This document shows, in pieces, positions 48,462 to 59,835 of a stretch of 64,000 nt of DNA. This DNA comes from Malus domestica (Eukaryota; Streptophyta; Magnoliopsida; Rosales; Rosaceae): positions 30,371,501 through 30,435,500 of the forward strand of contig NC_091661.1 of NCBI RefSeq assembly GCF_042453785.1. Direction: 5' to 3'. Under the pieces are notes generated by a model. It worked only from the letters and a program-made list of their open reading frames with translations, did no database searches and was not told where the DNA came from. The number at the start of each line of letters is the position of its first letter. The stretch's first letter is position 1. The position numbers were made by a program, and so were the translations under genes.

Positions 48462-50528
48462 ATGATGAAAAATAACAAAAATATGAATTCTGGAAAACAG
48501 AAATCCCTTGAACTTCCATGTCTCATCAAGTATATATTATCAAATGAAGAGGTTGGCTTTGGTGATGCTGAGGAGATTAGATCCGATGAACGTGAGCATT
48601 CTGTTGCTATTAGCATGCCAACATCACCAGAGGAAATCCATTTGCAGAACAAAAAAAGAAATCTCTTCATCGGTGGAATCCCAGCTTCTTCTGCCACACT
48701 TAAAGGTGCTAGCAGCAGCACACTGCCGAAGACAGCAAAATTTCACCTTCAGCCAATGGAAAAAAGCTCTGCATTTGAAGAGGAAATGAACACTGGACAT
48801 TTCCCTTCTCATCCGAGTATTGAAAGTTTGAAAGATAAGAGATATGATACTTTCAAAACATGGTCCAGAAAACTCGACAGGAAGATAACGCTTCTCCATG
48901 GAAATAGACCGGGGGAAACTGAATCTGAGAATGTTAATGGGAAAATCGAAGAAATCGAGCGTTTACCTGCAGACCGATACTTTGATGCATTGGAAGGGCC
49001 AGAATTGGATACTCTTAGGGTAATCTGTCTTTTGGGTTATGTTCCTATAAAATATTTGCAATATTTTGATATTGTTGTCTTTCATATGATTTTGGTTGTT
49101 CTCCTTTGAAGCTAACATATATATTTTTCCTCTCAACTTTTGATTTAACAGCCTTCAGAGGAAATACTGCTTCCGGAAGACAAACAGTGGCCATTTCTTC
49201 TTCGGTATCCAGTTTCTTCGTTTAGCATCTGCCTCGGCGTTAGCAGCCAAGCAATTTTGTGGAAGGCCCTGCCTACCTCTGCCTCAATGAAATTTCTCCA
49301 CATGAGCTTAACAATAAATATAGTTTTGTGGTGCATTTCAGTTGTCCTTTTAGCTATTGTTTCTTGCATCTACCTTGTAAAAGTAGCCCTTTACTTTGAA
49401 GCAGTTCGCCGTGAGTACCACCATCCAATCCGTATCAATTTCTTCTTTGCTCCATGGATAGCCCTCTTGTTCTTAGCTCTTGGAGTGCCACCTTCATTTG
49501 CTAACAACCTGCATCCATCTCTTTGGTACATTCTCATGACTCCGCTTCTATGTCTCGAGCTTAAAATCTATGGACAGTGGATGTTCGGAGGCCAGCGTAG
49601 GCTTTCAAAAGTGGCGAATCCTTTCAACCATCTCGCAATAGTTGGGAACTTTGTGGGGGCGTTGCTTGGTGCATCAATGGGACTACAAGAAGGACCAATA
49701 TTCTTCTTTGCTATAGGGTTTGTTCACTACATTGTATTATTTGTTACTCTCTACCAAAGACTTCCAACAAATGATACCGTGATCCCAAAAGAACTCCATC
49801 CTGTGTTCTTTCTCTTTGTTGCAGCACCAAGTATAGCTTCAGTAGCATGGGCAAAAATCCAAGGCTCCTTTGATCATGGCTCGCGGATTGCGTACTTCAT
49901 TTCCTTGTTCCTTTATCTCTCACTGGCAAGTATATATAACCTGAACTAAGATCTGATCATGTCCATTTTGTTAAGCCTGGCTAGTATTGAGTATTAATTT
50001 GTAACTTTTAGCTTTTCGTGCTCTTATAGGTAGTCCGGGTTAATTATTTCCGAGGATTTAAGTAAGATATCGCTTTCATTGCGCACTAAACTGAATCCAA
50101 ATTTTGTAATTTTTGGACTTGGATATTTTTCTGATCACATTCATTTGCATTTGTGTTTTCATAGGTTTTCTATGGCATGGTGGGCTTATACTTTCCCAAT
50201 GACTGGTGCTGCTATTGCAACCATCAAGTATTCAGATGAAGTCACAAATGTGGTAACACAAGCTCTGGCTGTCATACTCTCTCTCATTGCCATAATCACA
50301 GTCATTGCTCTTCTCATAACAACTATCTTGCATGGCTTAGTGCTTCAAAACCTCTTCCCTAATGACATTGCAATTGCCATTAGTGACAGAAAGCCAAACC
50401 CTAACAAGAAGTGGTTCCACGTAAATGGCTACGAGAACAACGATTCAGAAGCTGTCAAGATCGTGACCCATTTTGAGATGCAACCCCAAACTTCAGAGAG
50501 AAACTTGCATCGAGATGCCATGGTGTAA
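48462..50528 (+). CDS. SLAH2/3: S-type anion channel SLAH2/SLAH3-like, copy A
   Basis: Four exons: 48462-49019, 49152-49925, 50030-50061, 50165-50528; 575 residues in one frame. The N-terminal cytosolic part (about 1-190) has family words SVAISMPTSPEEIHL, DKRYDTFKTWSRKL and LPADRYFDALEGPELDTLR. The rest is the ten-helix SLAC1/TDT domain: LLPEDKQWPFLLRYPVSSF, YFEAVRREYHHPIRINFFFA, YGQWMFGGQRRLSKVANPFN and WWAYTFPMTGAAIA. The C-terminal tail is cytosolic. These are plasma-membrane nitrate/chloride efflux channels opened by kinase phosphorylation. Intron 2 starts GC rather than GT (GCAAGT at 49926). Compared with copy B, the first intron and about 30 neighbouring residues are missing without loss of frame. 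The start is the first ATG of the frame, parallel to copy B. Confidence 0.92.
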
Positions 50529-50680
50529 AATGTAATTAGCTGAAAAATAAAAGGATCTATGGTTTTTCATTTTTCATACAAGTGATATTCGAGTTTATAC
50601 TAAGGGTTTATTTAATTATCAATAATAGAGGAATAAGGAATTGGATAACTTCGGAATGAGAAAAGGAAAGGGAAGGAAAG

Positions 50681-51248
50681 TGTTGAAAATGAATCTCACA
50701 ATGATAGGAGGAGGGATCTTGCATGAGTTTGTCAGTAAATTGAGTTACCCTCATATTGCCAATTAGTTTAATGGTGGAACCTCAACTTTCTTCATGGTAT
50801 TAGAGTAGATTGGCCAGCGTGTGAAGCCTAACCGTCACACGTGCTCCACGTTAGCTAAATCATGTTGTCCATGTGTTTGACTTGAAAATTTGTTACACGT
50901 GAGGGGACGTGTTGAGAATGAATCTCACATTGACGAGAGGAGGAACCTTGCAGCTTATAAGAGGTTGGGCTACTCCCTATATTGCCAATTGGTTTTATGG
51001 TAGAATCCCAACTTTTTTCATGGTATCAGAGCAGGTGTCCTATGTGTAAAGTCAAACATCCACACGTGTTTCACGTTACTTCATTGTGTTGTCTATGTAT
51101 TAGACTTGAAAATTTGTCACATGTGAAGGGGCACGTTGAGAATGAATCACACATTGATAAGAGGAGACACCTTGGATGGACTTATAAGTAAGTTGGGCTA
51201 TTCCCCAGATTGACAATTGGTTTTATAATGAAACCTCAACTTTCTTCA
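50681..51248 (+). mobile_element. TRIM-like element with three LTRs
   Basis: Layout LTR-internal-LTR-internal-LTR. LTRs at 50681-50794, 50910-51020 and about 51134-51248 (111-115 bases) begin TGTTGARAATGAATC (the third is worn) and end '...ctttcttca' or '...tttttca'. After the first LTR comes TGGTATTAGAGT and after the second TGGTATCAGAGC, the tRNA-Met primer-binding site. Each internal part is about 113 bases and ends purine-rich (GAGGGGACG; GAAGGGGCACG), like a polypurine tract. No coding capacity. Flanks GAAAG (left) and AAAAG (right) may be a worn 5-base target duplication. Three LTRs with two internals point to unequal recombination between element copies. Confidence 0.8.
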
Positions 51249-51489
51249 AAAAGGGAATTGGATTAACATCTCCTCCCCTGATTAATCAAATTCCTGAAAT
51301 TGAGTTTATCCATTACGAATTTTAGGTAAGTCACGAAAAGAACCCATTTTTTTTTTCCATTCCCATTGCTTGTTAAATTTGGGTCAGTTACCAGATTCAG
51401 TGGCCTCTATTTCTCTTTGGGCATAAAATTTGGGATCAGTTTTATTCTATTTTATTTGCCTTTTTTTTTTGTTAAAGAGATAACTAATA

Positions 51490-51840
51490 TTAAATTCGAA
51501 TCAAAAGGTTTACATCCTCAGCTAAAGTATTAAACAGAAAAAGAGGACCAATACAATCCCACTCGAACGAGCCTCCCTCTTTAAATACAAACGCCGCCAC
51601 GAGTGTGCTGCTCGTTGCCTTCTCTCGGCGAGAACACAAACTCCACGGAACGAACGCATTCACTAAACATCCAAATATCATGAACTAAACCTTCCGCACT
51701 AGCATCCGGTCTCATCTCCTTATTCAGTACGCGAATCACCTCATGCGCATCAGACTCAATGATTAAGTCCTGTACTGCTTCCCTACAGCATGCCCGGAGA
51801 CCTTCGCGAATTGTTGCCATCTCTGCCATCTTCGCTGAGT
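51490..51840 (-). pseudogene. LINE-type RNase H fragment
   Basis: On the minus strand, 51829 downwards reads AEMATIREGLRACCREA, LIIESDAHEVIRVLNKEM and FSECVRSVEFVFSPREGN, typical of the RNase H-like domain at the end of plant non-LTR retrotransposon polyproteins (acidic residue in ESD, closing REGN-A-AH motif). At the REGN motif the frame shifts by one base, and the match continues as TLVAAFVFKEGGSFEW to a stop at 51490. No reverse transcriptase precedes it. A T run near 51461 on the plus strand could be the A tail of the element. It is a 5'-truncated, frameshifted LINE relic. Confidence 0.7.
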
Positions 51841-51849
51841 CACACTGCA

Positions 51850-52900
51850 GCTTATCGCTGCAAATTTCAGTAGACTTTGGGATTAGTTCTTAGTTTTCAG
51901 ATGGAGTATGCATGAAAGGTGGAATAACCCTATAAGAGGATATCTCATGATTTCCCGGACTTAGCTGTATTTTTTATTTTTTTAATCCGGCATACGCAAG
52001 GGCGAGGAAATCAGACGAACAAAATTGCACATTAAGACAAGTTATCGGATTGCTACAGGTTTAGATGTATTAATTTTATAATGTAAGCTTAGCTGCATTA
52101 ATTAGTACTTAATTAAAAAGTCCCAATTTTCCGGATTGTATTGGCAACCATGTTTGAATTTTTTAAAGAATATGCTAAGGCAATTGTCAGTCACCAAATA
52201 TTAGTACCTATCAATTCCCAGATATTCAGTAATTTTTAGTACTAAACTAATGTTAATCTTGTTGTTCTAGCTGTATGTGGGGACTGCTTCTTCTACTTGT
52301 ACGGTCCCTGTTTTTTGCATTAACATTTGACTAACAGCTGTTGATATTCTGATGTTTTGTAACCTTGCAAATTTGCAATTTTATTCCAGAGTGGTTGACC
52401 GACGATGAAATATAAATAGAGAAGGATTATGTTAATATCAAATAGTATTCTTAAAATAATCAAAAGCGTTTAAAAACGCTTATGATAATGCTTAATAAAA
52501 AAATTAAAAGTGATTTTGAGTTACAAAATGTGTTTAAAGTGTTTAATGAAATAAACAGGCTACGTGCTTATTTTAAGAAGCAATTAAAGTATTTTCTCAA
52601 TAAATATTTTCGTTTTTTAAGATCGATGCACTTCTAATAGAAAAACACTTATGAGAAGCAGTAGTATAAGAATGTACATTTCCTTTCATATAGTTTTCTG
52701 CTTTGGTTTGACTTGTGTATATTTTTCATTGCAGTGCAATTAACAAATTACAAGTTGTACTCAAATTTTTCATCGTCTTCTTTATTTGTTAAACAATTAA
52801 TATAAAATAGGTGATATCCCCTTCAAGCCACATGATGTGTCGGACGGTAATTCGATTGGGACAGCCTAGATTTGAAAAATTGGATAATTGTTGCGCCAGA
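51850..52900. other. Gene-free stretch upstream of SLAH copy B
   Basis: AT-rich spacer between the LINE relic and the second channel gene; it should hold that gene's promoter. No open frame of note, and no confident TATA box was assigned. Confidence 0.4.
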
Positions 52901-52978
52901 AAAAAGTGCTCATCTGTTTATATATACTGCACATTTAGCTACATTTCTTAATGTTTTCAGCTGTATTTCTTAACGGTG

Positions 52979-55224
52979 ATGATGGAGAACAGCAAAAATC
53001 TGGATTCTGGAAACCAGAATTCCCCGGAACTTCCGTCTCTTATCAAATATATATCATCAAATGAAGTGGTTGGATTTGATAATGTTGAGGAGTGTATATT
53101 TGTACAATCAAGTGATCATCAACCTATCAGTCCAGCCGAAGTAATTTATTGAAAACCTTCTTTTCGTGTGTAAGATTTACTTCTCTACTTTGTTTTCGTG
53201 TCAATTTCATCATATTGTAACTTCTGGTATCCAATTGTATGAGCAGGGAATTGAGATAGCTGCTTTAGAAAGCATAGTTGATGAATCCGAACTCCCAAAT
53301 CATCAAAGGGTTTATTCCATTTCTATTAGCATGCCACCGTCACCAATGGAAATTCATTTAAAAAACAGCAAAAGAATGCTCTTCGGTGGTGAAACAAGTT
53401 CCAACAATGAAATTCCAAATTCTTCTTCCCCAACTGAGATCAGCGGCAGCAAACAGCCGAAAGCCGTGAAATTTCACTCCCAGCCAATGCCAAAAAGAGC
53501 TGCAATTGAGCATGCGACTATCAATGGACATTTTTCTTATCATCCGAACATTGAAAGGTTGAAAGATAAGAGGTTTGATAGTTTCAAAACATGGTCCGGG
53601 AAACTTGAAAGGCAGATGACACTACTCCGTGGAAAGACGCCAAGGGAGACTGAAACAGAGAATGATAATGCGCAAAATGCAGAAGTTGAACGTTTACCTG
53701 CAGACCGATACTTTGATGCACTTGAAGGGCCAGAGTTAGACACCCTTAAGGTAATGTCCTTGATGTTCTTCAACATTTACAAATAATGTTTCATATTGCC
53801 TTGCTATTCAAATTTTTATCTCGCATCTTTAATTTGATCAAACAGGCTTCCGAGAAAATACTCCTTCCAGAAGACAAACAGTGGCCATTTCTTCTCCGGT
53901 ATCCTGTTTCCGCATTTAGCATATGCCTTGGTGTTAGCAGCCAAGCTATTTTGTGGAAGACCATTCCTACCTCTGCCTCCACGAAATATCTCCACTTAAA
54001 CTTAATACCAAATCTAGTTTTGTGGTGCATTTCAGTTGCTCTTTTAGTTGTTGTTGCCTGCATCTATCTTCTAAAGGTGACCCTTTACTTTGAAGCAGTT
54101 CGTCGTGAATACTACCACCCAATCCGTGTCAACTTCTTCTTTGCCCCATGGATAGCCCTCTTGTTCTTAGCTCTTGGAGTACCACCTTCATTTGCTAACA
54201 AACTGCATCCAGCTCTTTGGTACATTCTCATGACCCCAATCTTATGCCTTGAGCTTAAAATCTATGGACAATGGATGTCTGGAGGCCAACGTAGGCTTTC
54301 AAAGGTAGCCAATCCTGTTAACCATATCTCAATTGTCGGTAACTTTGTGGGGGCATTACTAGGTGCGTCGATGGGACTAAAAGAAGGACCGATATTTTTC
54401 TTTGGTGTTGGGATGGCTCACTACTTAGTCTTATTTGTAACTCTCTATCAGAGGCTTCCGACGAATGAAACTGTGATCCCAAAGGATCTCCATCCTGTGT
54501 TCTTTCTCTTTGTTGCAGCACCAAGTGTAGCTTCCATGGCATGGGCAAGAATCCAAGGTTCCTTTGGTTATGGTTCACGCATTTTGTACTTCATCGCGTT
54601 GTTCCTTTATCTCTCACTGGTAAGTATTACCTGAACTAATTAAGATACACTGCTTTAGAATTAACAAGACAATTTTGACAATCAATTCATCCATTTTGTT
54701 AAGACTAGCTTTTCTAATTTTTTTTCATCCTCCTTTGCTGCTTGTACAGGCAGTTCGGGTTAATTTCTTCAGAGGATTTAAGTAAGATGTCATTTCCATT
54801 CATTTCTCTGGCTAAAATAATACATCATTTATACGTCAGTTTTCTAGCATTCATTTACATTTGATTTTATAGGTTTTCATTGGCATGGTGGGCATATACT
54901 TTCCCTATGACTGGTGCTGCCATTGCAACCATCAGGTACTCGAACGAAGTCACGAATGCGGTAACACAAGCAATGGCTGTCATACTGTCAGTCTTTGCCA
55001 CAATCATAGTCACTATTCTCCTCATAGTAACCGTCTTACATGCCTTTGTGCTTCAAGACCTCTTCCCCAATGACATTGCAATTGCCATCAGTGACAGAAA
55101 GCCAAAAGCACAGAGGAAGTGGTTCCACCTCAGACATGGGAGCTCGGACTCCAGGGATATTGACAAATTCTTGAAGTCAGCAACAAGTTTAGAAAACAAA
55201 GATTTAGAAGATGCCAAGCTATGA
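52979..55224 (+). CDS. SLAH2/3: S-type anion channel SLAH2/SLAH3-like, copy B
   Basis: Five exons: 52979-53140, 53247-53750, 53846-54619, 54750-54781, 54873-55224; 607 residues, all introns GT-AG. The N-terminal cytosolic region is longer than in copy A (VGFDNVEECIFVQSSDHQ and GIEIAALESIVDESELPNHQ) and keeps SISISMPPSPMEIHLKN, KTWSGKL and LPADRYFDALEGPELDTLK. The SLAC1 domain follows with YFEAVRREYYHPIRVNFFFA, YGQWMSGGQRRLSKVANPVN, GSFGYGSRILYF and WWAYTFPMTGAAIATI. The role should be anion (nitrate/chloride) efflux at the plasma membrane; which tissue cannot be read here. Exon lengths of 774 and 32 bases are identical in both copies, showing recent tandem duplication. Two adjacent in-frame ATGs (52979, 52982) could start translation. 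The exon 2 acceptor could be three bases earlier, adding a Gln. Confidence 0.94.
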
Positions 55225-56089
55225 AGTTCGAGTAATGATAACTTTATATGATAGTATGCCACTACTCGAACATGTGAGGAACATAGGTTCGAAATTTCAT
55301 GGTTCCCGTGAACATGTGTAGAGTGAAAAACATATCTTAGGTGGTAAATCAATAAGATTAGGGCAAAATTATGATTGCTGAATTGTTGTGAGAGAAGGGT
55401 ACTGGCAATATAGTGTGTGTACGATAGTTTTCTGGAACCGCTAGAGAAAAAGGTCAATGATTTTGCTTAACCAATTGCATGCATTCTTGAGAATGACCGT
55501 ATTTAGGATTTACTTTGGCTCTATATGTTGTAAGTTTAGGCCTTTCATAAAAAATGGAAGGGAAAATTGGGAATTTTTGTGAGCATAAAAATGAAAAATT
55601 TGTTAACAACAGCCTTCGGAACAATTAGGGCATGATTCTGGTTGTTTTGAATCGTACTAGGGTTGTGGAGAAATACTAGCATTCGTCAAAGGTTACATCT
55701 TCATCACGAATAGGAATATCATATATAAGGACTCCTGATGCATCATCATTCGACAATCATGCTGGTCTCTTGCTGCGGGATTTCTCTCCATTGCCCTCGC
55801 CATCACCGCAATACTTCTCCATGCTAATTGCTATATCCACCAAAAACCCTAGCTTGGTAGGCTTTCCGATTTCTCAAGTTTCATGTGCTTAGCATTTTGC
55901 ACAACACTGCACCCTTTTAAAGGAATTTATTATGTTTTATTTATTTTCGTTTGGGCCACAGTGCCAGGCAGCCCATGGGTCTAAATATGAGAGTCCAATC
56001 CTAAAGTAGGGCTCCTCAAATTGATACAAAGACGTTATATTTGACGACAAAATTTCTTCTCGTAGAAAATGACGGGATGATTAAAACTT

Positions 56090-56350
56090 ATCCTTTTTTC
56101 TGTGGTATAAAGGCTTTTGGCTAAAAGCCATTGTTTACAATAAGTTTCTGAATTTTGTTATTTTGTTTCCATTTAGGGTTTCCTATTGGCGAGGGTTTGA
56201 AGTCACTATAAAAGCAACTTTAGCTTTGCTATTAAAGTTGTTATCTTCATATTATAAATCAATGCTTCTCTCATATATTTTCATAGATTTCGAACTTTTA
56301 TGTTTTAGGATTCCTTTTACTTATTACATTGCCTCCAGTGGTATCAGAGC
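56090..56350 (+). mobile_element. LTR-end-like sequence with primer-binding site
   Basis: A perfect TGGTATCAGAGC (56339-56350), complementary to the 3' end of initiator tRNA-Met, follows AT-rich sequence that looks like an LTR tail ('ataaatcaatgcttctctca', 'ttacattgcctccag'). The LTR's left edge is not clear. No retroelement coding region follows. Probably the remains of a copia-type or TRIM element. Confidence 0.4.
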
Positions 56351-59300
56351 ATGAATTTCAGCATATTGGGAGTGGCTAGGCTGCTAGCCAACAAAATGCA
56401 CAAATACTGGTGCTGGTTTTGCTAACAATTACATTCTTTACTCTTGATAATGATTTCTCACATAAATCAAAAGAAGCACTTTAAAGTTTTCATCTATGTT
56501 AAATTGCCGCGGCAGATGCATGAAACTAAAGCTTTTGATTTATGTCCGCATCAAGTATGTACAATATTATTGTTCATAATCTGCTTTAATTTCTTGTTCA
56601 TTAACACTGAATTTTGATTTCTGAAACCCTTACCCCACTTTAAGTGGGAGGGAGAGGTTCATGCATGCACTCAATCTCAATAGAAAACAATGTGATAAGT
56701 TGAAACGATACCGATGCATGCATGTAAGGGATGAAAGCAACATGTTTGGGGAATTGAATCCCATAAATATCAAATGGGAAAGGAGGACACTGTTCATGTG
56801 CTTGTGTTCACCAAAGAGCGGCATCCAAAATCGGTTAGGGTTTTTCTATTCCTGCATATACTGACATCTATAATTAGGATCTTCCGTGCTGAGATGGTTG
56901 CATTCATTCTTTCTCTGCTAAAACAATCAAACCACATCAATTGACTCCCTTGATAAGGACACTGCCCTACCTTTACCTTTGCAGGTCTCAACAAATACAT
57001 ATATATGAAGTTATCTGCATTTTTCATTGCGTGTCACAAGGATGCATGTAATCTTAATACTTCCGACACACGGCATATAACAAGTTTCTGGTCCCCCGGG
57101 CTCTCTCTTATTATCCTAGTTATGAGTTATGATGTTTCCTAAAGTTGTTCCCAAGAAGCCTTCTTGTTAATAGGGTTTTGGTAAGTCATCAAACTCTTTA
57201 CACTTGTCATAATCAGTTTGGGGCACAATGTGTGATACTATTAGAGCTTGTAAACTAATCATAGTATTGAAGACTGTCTTGTCTCTAAGCCCTAGAACTC
57301 GTAAATGATCTCTAATAATAAGTTGAAGAGTGTTACGGTCAATCGTACGTGATGACTAGTTTTAGTTGTTAATGCATATGGACAACAATGCATCATCAAC
57401 TTAGTATTACTCTACTAATTGAGAGTGTGAGAGTCCTGTGCGTATGGAATATATTTTAGGACATAACCACATAAATGTTAATCAACCATATCCTCAACTT
57501 GAGTCTCGATATTAAGACTTGGGCTAGTTGCTACAGTGACCGGAGGAAATAGCAGCGACAAATAGCATATACGGAGTTTTGGTCCCCACAAAAGGCTAGG
57601 AGGAGGGGCCTAAGAAAGGACTAGGGCCCCGGGGTGTTATAGCAACAAGGGGAAAACTAGATAATAAGCCATTCAATGTCGTGCTTCCTTGGCCACCAAG
57701 GAGAAAAAATCCAAAACGACGACGGAGAAATAAGTAGATAGAAACACAGAAGCAATGTCATCCAACTTTGGCATTTCTCTTAGGCACATTTTGTCCATGT
57801 CCCCCCTTATTTATCCTGCTTTGGTGACATGCATGTGACAAAATTCTCATCTCCTTCGTCTTAGCCTCATTTCTCTTACCATCATACCCCATTACCCACT
57901 GGCTAATATTAGGCCACACCCAAAACTCAGCTTCTTCAACTGATTGAAACAACAAGTAGGCATGCATGTGCTTAAAGGGGACCACTACATTTTTACTCTT
58001 ACCATCTTTTTTTTCTTCTAAATGTTGGATTAGTTTAATTGATTAGGTTAATGTGTCTTGTTCGCCTCTTGAAATCGAGTTTGTATTCCCATCTTCATGA
58101 ATAAGGGTGATTCAAAATAAATCACTTTGTTAAAAAAAAAGTTGCCTATCTTTTGGGGTTCAATGCATTCTCCATGACTATGACAATCTTTCCAATGTGA
58201 AATTAATAATCAATTCAATCAAATGAATCATCAAACAAAGCATTTTGGTCCCTTTTTGTAGCAGCATCACTACAATATATGAGCACAAAAATCACAAATG
58301 TATGCTGCAATATTATTGGTATATGGGCACAAGGAACCCATGGATATGATTATGTTGCAAACAATCCATATGGTCGACCATACTATTGATTACTTCAAAA
58401 AATGAGTCCAAAAGTACATTCCATATGTCTCTCAAGTCTCAAACTCGACAAACTCTATGCCATGTTACTCTCTTTCTTTCTTTTTTTTTCCCTTACAATA
58501 ATACTTTTCCTCTATTACAAGTCTCTTTCACACAGTTTGCACCCCGAGATAATAGAGAAAAATAAACAAAGAATCTTTCTATCTTTCACAATTGAGATGT
58601 ACAATTTTCCCAATTTGTTTTTGCTGAAAATCAAGATTTTGATTAAGATGCAAAATCTGAATTATGAAAAATATGCAAGGACGATCAGTTATCATATCCA
58701 ATCAATATCATATCCAGTCAAATTATTCCTAATATCAAAATCTCTATTCGTTTATATTGTTCACAGTCCACAGGGGCATGCTTAATTAAACATTTTGTTT
58801 GGCTGATGATTAGTTAGTCTAATGACAGCAGTTTCTACTTGTTTAAATACAATCTTAGAGGTACATGTAGCAAGTTTGATAACAAGTTATGACGTATTAT
58901 AGCTTGTTGTAGATAGATTAACGATTTGTTATAAACGCATCTTTGAAATATCAAAGTAAAAAAGCAAGGGATGTGTTATCTACACACATTTTTTTACTTT
59001 ACACACACCCTCTTAATTTGCAGATGTCGGATCGACTGAATTAAAGAAGATCAAAGGGAAAAAATTAACAAATGATGTGTGAGAAGTAAAAATGAGTATG
59101 TGAATAGCACACCCAAAAGGAAATGGTAATATTCTGCTTGTTGGTATTATAAAATATGTGTGTTGTGGCACGTGGAGCAGAAAGAGAGAAAGGACTGACA
59201 AGGGGCAACAAATGGATATGAATTTCATATTACTATTTCCAACTAGAAAAGATTATAATTAGATAATTGAAATGAAGTAGATTGAAGGTCTTGAGTTCGA

Positions 59301-59546
59301 AATCCGCTGCTAGTGCGAAAATCAAACTTGTGGTCAAGGAGAGGTTAAAATGTTTCCATGAGTCTTCCCGGCTCTCGAAAGGAAATGAATAACCATGACT
59401 TGCTACCAGTTGTTTCATTTAAAAAAAAAAAAGAAGTAGATGGATTTGTCAGATCAAATCTTTTGGTTCTAAAGTCTGGTGGCCTGCTTCATTCTTTATA
59501 TTTCATAGCATTTAAACTGAACAAAACCAAAACAATCCTGCTGTAA

Positions 59547-59550
<4 letters not shown>

Positions 59551-59587
<37 letters not shown>
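59551..59587. repeat. AT microsatellite
   Basis: About 18 uninterrupted AT units. Likely highly polymorphic. It lies about 250 bases downstream of the MAKR6-like gene's stop codon. Confidence 0.95.
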
Positions 59588-59589
<2 letters not shown>

Positions 59590-59610
59590 AATAAGGAAAT
59601 GTTCATAGCC

Positions 59611-59680
59611 ACCATCCTCAAAAACAAAATTAATTTACATTATCATCCTCAAAAACAAAATTAATTTACATTATCATCCA
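59611..59680. repeat. 31-bp tandem duplication
   Basis: Two copies of 'atcctcaaaaacaaaattaa' plus 'tttacattatc', followed by a partial third start ('atcc'). It lies in the 3' flank of the MAKR6-like gene. Confidence 0.85.
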
Positions 59681-59835
59681 GGAAATATATATGGAGAGAG
59701 TGAGGAAGATGACAAAGAACAAGTGGCTGATGATCTTCTGGACTTGTGACCTCTCATTTCCACTCTTCCCATGTGAATTCTTCTTCCTCTCCCTTTCTCC
59801 TATTGCTCTGCTATGTATCGCATCCCTCAGTCCAT

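Larger units (their letters stand above)
55225..59590. other. Gene-free stretch between SLAH copy B and MAKR6-like
   Basis: No gene recognised on either strand. Contents noted: an LTR-end-like sequence with primer-binding site near 56339, a run of SINE-like or repeat text near 58030-58140 ending in an A tail, and an AT microsatellite at 59551-59587. The remaining open frames (up to 127 codons at 58402-58785) have no recognisable domain. Confidence 0.45.

Noticed and set aside
58402-58785. 127-codon open frame
   Set aside because: AT-rich, rich in Ile/Tyr/Lys/Ser as expected from random AT-rich DNA; no domain.
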